Shown here piece after piece: positions 7,501 through 10,321 of a stretch of DNA of 10,321 nt (within the stretch, counting starts at the first letter, position 1; each line of letters begins with the position of its first letter). The notes beneath the pieces were generated by a model. That model was not told the origin of the DNA, searched no databases, and saw only the letters and a program-made list of their open reading frames with translations. A program made the position numbers and the translations under genes. Origin of the DNA: an uncultured Gemmatimonadota bacterium (GTDB taxonomy: Bacteria > Gemmatimonadota > Gemmatimonadetes > Gemmatimonadales > Gemmatimonadaceae); contig CAMPKM010000074.1 in assembly GCA_946887155.1 (NCBI GenBank), forward strand, positions 1 to 10,321. The letters are read 5' to 3'.

Positions 7501-10175
7501 TCAGCGATCGTCTTTCGTCGGCGCTATCTGATCGCTACCGCATCGAGCGGGAACTCGGTGCGGGCGGGATGGCGACCGTCTATCTCGCGCACGACGTCCG
7601 CCACGATCGCAAGGTGGCGATCAAGGTCCTGAAGCCTGAGCTGGCCGCGGTGTTAGGCGCCGACCGGTTCGTGGTAGAGATCAAGACCACGGCGTCGTTG
7701 AGTCATCCGCACATCCTGCCCCTTTTCGACTCCGGTACCGCCGACGGCTTTCTGTACTACGTCATGCCCTTCATTAAAGGTGAGACGATCCGGGAGAAGC
7801 TGAACCGCGAGACACAATTCGGCGTCGAGGAAGCGGTGCGGATCGCGCGCGAAGTGGCCGATGCCCTCGACTATGCGCACCGGAACGGCGTTATCCACCG
7901 GGACATCAAGCCGGAAAACATCCTGCTCCACGACGGCAGGGCGATGGTGATGGATTTCGGGATCGCGCTGGCGGTAAGCGCGGCGGCCGGCGGCCGGATG
8001 ACCGAGACCGGTCTTTCGTTAGGGACGCCGCACTACATGTCGCCAGAGCAGGCCACGGCCGAGAAGGAGATCTCGGCGCGTTCCGACGTCTATTCGCTGG
8101 CGAGCGTGCTGTATGAGATGCTGGCCGGCCAGCCCCCGCACAGTGGGGGCTCGGCGCAGCAGGTCATCATGAAGATCCTCACGGAGGCGCCGCCACCGGT
8201 GACGGCGCTCCGCAAGGCGGTGCCGCCTAACGTGTCGGCGGCGGTCGCCAGGGCACTCGAGAAACTGCCGGCAGACCGCTTTGACAGCGCGGCCGGGTTT
8301 GCGGCAGCGCTGGGTGATGCATCGTTCCGGGGCACCGGCGTCGTGGCCGGACATACCATGACGGTGCCTGACGGCTGGCGACAGAAAGCGGCGGTACCCG
8401 CGCTCGTCGCGGCGGCCCTGCTGATGATGGCGCTCACGTGGGCCATCACGCGTCCCGTCCCCGCGGAGCCCGTGACCCGGTATCGCCTCCAACTGGCGGA
8501 AGGTCAAGGTTTGTCCGGGAGCCCATGGTCACGACTGGCGGTTTCACCGGATGGGTCGAAGCTCGTCTACGTGGGCGACAACGAGCGAAGCTCGCGCCTG
8601 TTGCTCCGATTGCGTGACCAGCTCGATGCCGTGGCACTCCCGGGAACTGACGGCGCCATCAATCCGGCGATTTCGCCGGATGGGAAGCACGTCGCTTTCA
8701 TGGACCGCATGGGCGGTGGCACCATCAAGGTCGTCTCCCTGGCCGGCGGCCCTCCGATCAGTGTCACCGATTCTGTAGTCGGAATTCCGGGGCTCGCGTG
8801 GGGATCGGATGGCTTCATTTACTACGACCGGATCGGCATCGGACCGCTGATGCGCGTCCCGGAGAATGGCGGACGAGCGGAGTCCGTGGGCCAGTTGGAT
8901 TCGACGAGAGGGGAACAACAGCACTCATGGCCCGACGCCCTTCCGAATGGTCGAGGCGTCATCATGACGGTGAGCCGAGGCGGTCCCGGAGCCATGGGCA
9001 GCGCGACCGACGAAATCGCGGTGCTCGACCTGGCTAGCGGGACCCACCATGCGCTCGTTCCCGGCATCTTCGCCCGTTACGCCAGGTCCGGCCACCTGCT
9101 GTACGTCACCGCGGAGGGCACACTCATGGGTGTGCCCTTCGACGAAAGCCGGATGCAACTCACCGGAGAACCCGTCGCACTGACCGAAGGGGTGGGAGTG
9201 CGCGTCGGTGGGGGCGCTTCCGATCTGACGCTTTCCGCCAACGGGACGCTGTGGTATGCGGCGGGAAAGGTCGGCTCCTCCGGATCGCAGCAACCGGTGT
9301 GGGTCGGACGCGATGGTGCGGCGACCCCGGTGGCTCCCGACTGGTTTGGTCTCATCTCTGACCCGGCGCTCTCACCCGATGGAAAGCGGCTGGCGGTGAG
9401 CATCACGGAATCGACGTCGCAGATCTGGGTCAGGGACCTGGAAGGGCTTCTGTCCAGGCTGACTCTGAACGGACAGGAAAACGTCAAGCCAGCGTGGGGG
9501 CACGATGGCCGGTTCGTGGCCTTTGTGTCCGATCAGAGAACCGATCGCGATCTCTTTCAGCGGGTCGCCGATGGGAGCCAACCCGAAACGCTATTGCTGG
9601 ACGAAAAGAGGCCCGTCGAGGAAATCGCCTTCTCGCGAGATGGCGCCTGGGTGATATACCGGACCGGTTCCATCCCTGGGGAACGGGACCTGTACGCGCG
9701 AAGGATCGGGACGGACTCGTCGATCGTACTGGTCGCGACGGCGGCCGCTGAGACATCACCCGCGTTGTCGCCCGACGGCCGCTGGCTCGCGTATGTGTCA
9801 AACGAATCCGGCACACGCGAAGTGTATGTGCGCCCGTTCCCGAATACGGGCGACGGGCGATGGCAAATATCCTCGCAAGGCGGTCAGGAGCCAGTCTGGG
9901 CGCACTCCGGTAAGGAGTTGTTTTACCGTGTCGCAGGCACCACGAATGCCCAGATGGTCATGGACGTCATGCCGGGACGAACCTTCGTGCCTGGTGCCCG
10001 CCGGATGTTGTTCCCGCTCACTCGATACAGTGTGAGTGCGACGCATCCGCAGTATGCCGTCGCGCCCGACGGACGTTTCCTGATGATCCGTGCGACGGAG
10101 TCCGACCGCCCGGATCAGCTCGTCGCGGTCGAAAACTTCTTCGAGGTGTTGAGGGCGCGAGTACCTCGCCGATGA
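7497..10175 (+). CDS. Receptor-type serine/threonine protein kinase with TolB-like beta-propeller sensor (kinase 4)
   Basis: This complete 892-residue protein begins at GTG 7497, overlapping the previous stop as GTGA, with GGAG five bases upstream. The catalytic set is intact: GAGGMATV 21-28, K43, E61, HRD 134-136, N141, DFG 153-155, an MTET pair at 169/171 and SPE 182-184. It is the most divergent of the three visible catalytic cores: LHDGRAMVMDFG replaces IQNGRPMVADFG, HSGG replaces HLGG, and a lysine (K94) replaces the acidic residue after the hinge (FIKGETI against FIEGETL). The membrane helix is at about 298-317 (AAVPALVAAALLMMALTWAI). The propeller half carries SPDGSKLVY, SPDGKHVAF, SPDGKRLAV, SRDGAWVIY and SPDGRWLAY. 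A last-blade module follows (EVYVRPFP, WQIS, SGKELFYR) that is closely similar to kinase 1. It ends VAVENFFEVLRARVPRR. It is probably the last kinase of the coupled array, since a 61-base gap follows. Sensor ligand and phosphorylation targets are unknown. Confidence 0.96.
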   Translation: MISDRLSSALSDRYRIERELGAGGMATVYLAHDVRHDRKVAIKVLKPELAAVLGADRFVVEIKTTASLSHPHILPLFDSGTADGFLYYVMPFIKGETIREKLNRETQFGVEEAVRIAREVADALDYAHRNGVIHRDIKPENILLHDGRAMVMDFGIALAVSAAAGGRMTETGLSLGTPHYMSPEQATAEKEISARSDVYSLASVLYEMLAGQPPHSGGSAQQVIMKILTEAPPPVTALRKAVPPNVSAAVARALEKLPADRFDSAAGFAAALGDASFRGTGVVAGHTMTVPDGWRQKAAVPALVAAALLMMALTWAITRPVPAEPVTRYRLQLAEGQGLSGSPWSRLAVSPDGSKLVYVGDNERSSRLLLRLRDQLDAVALPGTDGAINPAISPDGKHVAFMDRMGGGTIKVVSLAGGPPISVTDSVVGIPGLAWGSDGFIYYDRIGIGPLMRVPENGGRAESVGQLDSTRGEQQHSWPDALPNGRGVIMTVSRGGPGAMGSATDEIAVLDLASGTHHALVPGIFARYARSGHLLYVTAEGTLMGVPFDESRMQLTGEPVALTEGVGVRVGGGASDLTLSANGTLWYAAGKVGSSGSQQPVWVGRDGAATPVAPDWFGLISDPALSPDGKRLAVSITESTSQIWVRDLEGLLSRLTLNGQENVKPAWGHDGRFVAFVSDQRTDRDLFQRVADGSQPETLLLDEKRPVEEIAFSRDGAWVIYRTGSIPGERDLYARRIGTDSSIVLVATAAAETSPALSPDGRWLAYVSNESGTREVYVRPFPNTGDGRWQISSQGGQEPVWAHSGKELFYRVAGTTNAQMVMDVMPGRTFVPGARRMLFPLTRYSVSATHPQYAVAPDGRFLMIRATESDRPDQLVAVENFFEVLRARVPRR

Positions 10176-10236
10176 ACGCCGCACGCTCGCTGCCGGCCCG
10201 CGGTCCGGCGCCGGCTGACCCTGACCGCAGCGCAAG
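10176..10236 (+). other. Intergenic gap between kinase 4 and the permease-like gene
   Basis: This is the only non-coding stretch in the window. It is very GC-rich. The palindrome GCCGGC occurs twice (10192-10197 and 10210-10215) and could form a six-pair stem with a 12-base loop. No T-run follows, so a Rho-independent terminator is not supported. I see no convincing -35/-10 pair. Confidence 0.5.
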
Positions 10237-10321
10237 ATGATCGAGCCCAATCGAGATCCGGAACAGGGATTGGTCCGAGCCATCGGGCCCTTGGCGTTAG
10301 GCGCCAACACCGTCAACCTGA
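10237..10321 (+). CDS. N-terminal fragment of a probable APC-family amino-acid permease, 3'-truncated
   Basis: Only 28 codons are visible before the right edge: MIEPNRDPEQ followed by GLVRAIGPLALGANTVNL. A short polar N-terminus, then an LVRxIGPxAL...N stretch, is how I remember APC-superfamily amino-acid permeases beginning, with the first membrane helix (usually continuing into a VGxGIF motif) cut off by the window. The start is well constrained: an in-frame TGA lies at 10222-10224, and no other ATG, GTG or TTG falls between it and this ATG. No strong ribosome binding site is visible (GCAGCGCAAG precedes the ATG). The gene runs in the same direction as the kinases, 61 bases beyond the last one, so it may share their transcript or have its own promoter. 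The family call rests on very little sequence. Confidence 0.5.
   Translation, partial: MIEPNRDPEQGLVRAIGPLALGANTVNL

Noticed and set aside
2..8023. TTA codons as a bldA-like translational switch for the kinases
   Set aside because: bldA regulation is known in Streptomyces. The same hexamer appears as CCTAAC in coding sequence at PNV, so a DNA-level motif explains the pattern better than scarcity of a leucine tRNA.
1..10175. CRISPR-like or mobile-element repeat structure
   Set aside because: The repeats are homologous coding segments about 2.7 kb apart at the same place in each paralogue. There are no spacers, terminal inverted repeats or transposase genes.
10192..10215. Rho-independent terminator from the paired GCCGGC elements
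   Set aside because: The stem is only six pairs with a 12-base loop and no T-run follows; such palindromes are frequent by chance at this GC content.

Overview
The window is GC-rich and bacterial, with every supported gene on the plus strand. It is filled almost entirely by four consecutive paralogous genes, each encoding a transmembrane serine/threonine protein kinase of about 890 residues. Each full protein has a cytoplasmic Hanks-type (PknB-like) kinase domain at the N-terminus, one membrane-spanning helix near residue 300-320, and a C-terminal half of about 560 residues built from TolB/WD40-like (PD40) beta-propeller repeats. The kinase wording (GGMATVYLA, KVLKPELAAVLGA, GGRMTETGLSLGTPHYMSPEQ) and the pairing with a TolB-like propeller ending in a short NWF-type helix are, from memory, typical of Gemmatimonadota, where such genes occur in large expanded families. 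That assignment is recognition, not a database result.

Layout: 3-2150 is the first kinase, cut by the left edge so that only the end of its activation loop, the C-lobe, the membrane helix and the sensor remain. The second (2147-4837), third (4834-7500) and fourth (7497-10175) kinases are complete. Each junction is a four-base stop/start overlap (ATGA, GTGA, GTGA), so the four genes look like one translationally coupled operon that probably began left of the window. After a 61-base gap, the first 28 codons of another gene on the same strand are visible (10237 to the edge); they resemble the N-terminus of an APC-family amino-acid permease.

Working model: the four receptors share nearly the same catalytic domain, with an identical visible activation segment including a TxT pair equivalent to the PknB autophosphorylation sites. 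Their extracytoplasmic propellers have diverged strongly. This suggests an array in which different inputs feed kinases of similar specificity, possibly able to cross-phosphorylate. The kinase halves show patchy DNA identity (one exact 55-base match) and conflicting pairwise groupings, consistent with serial duplication plus recombination or gene conversion.

The most unexpected DNA-level signal is the hexamer GTTAGG/CCTAAC. It occurs 13 times in both orientations and contains eight of the nine in-frame TTA codons in the four kinase genes. I saw no RNA gene, CRISPR array, insertion sequence or convincing terminator.
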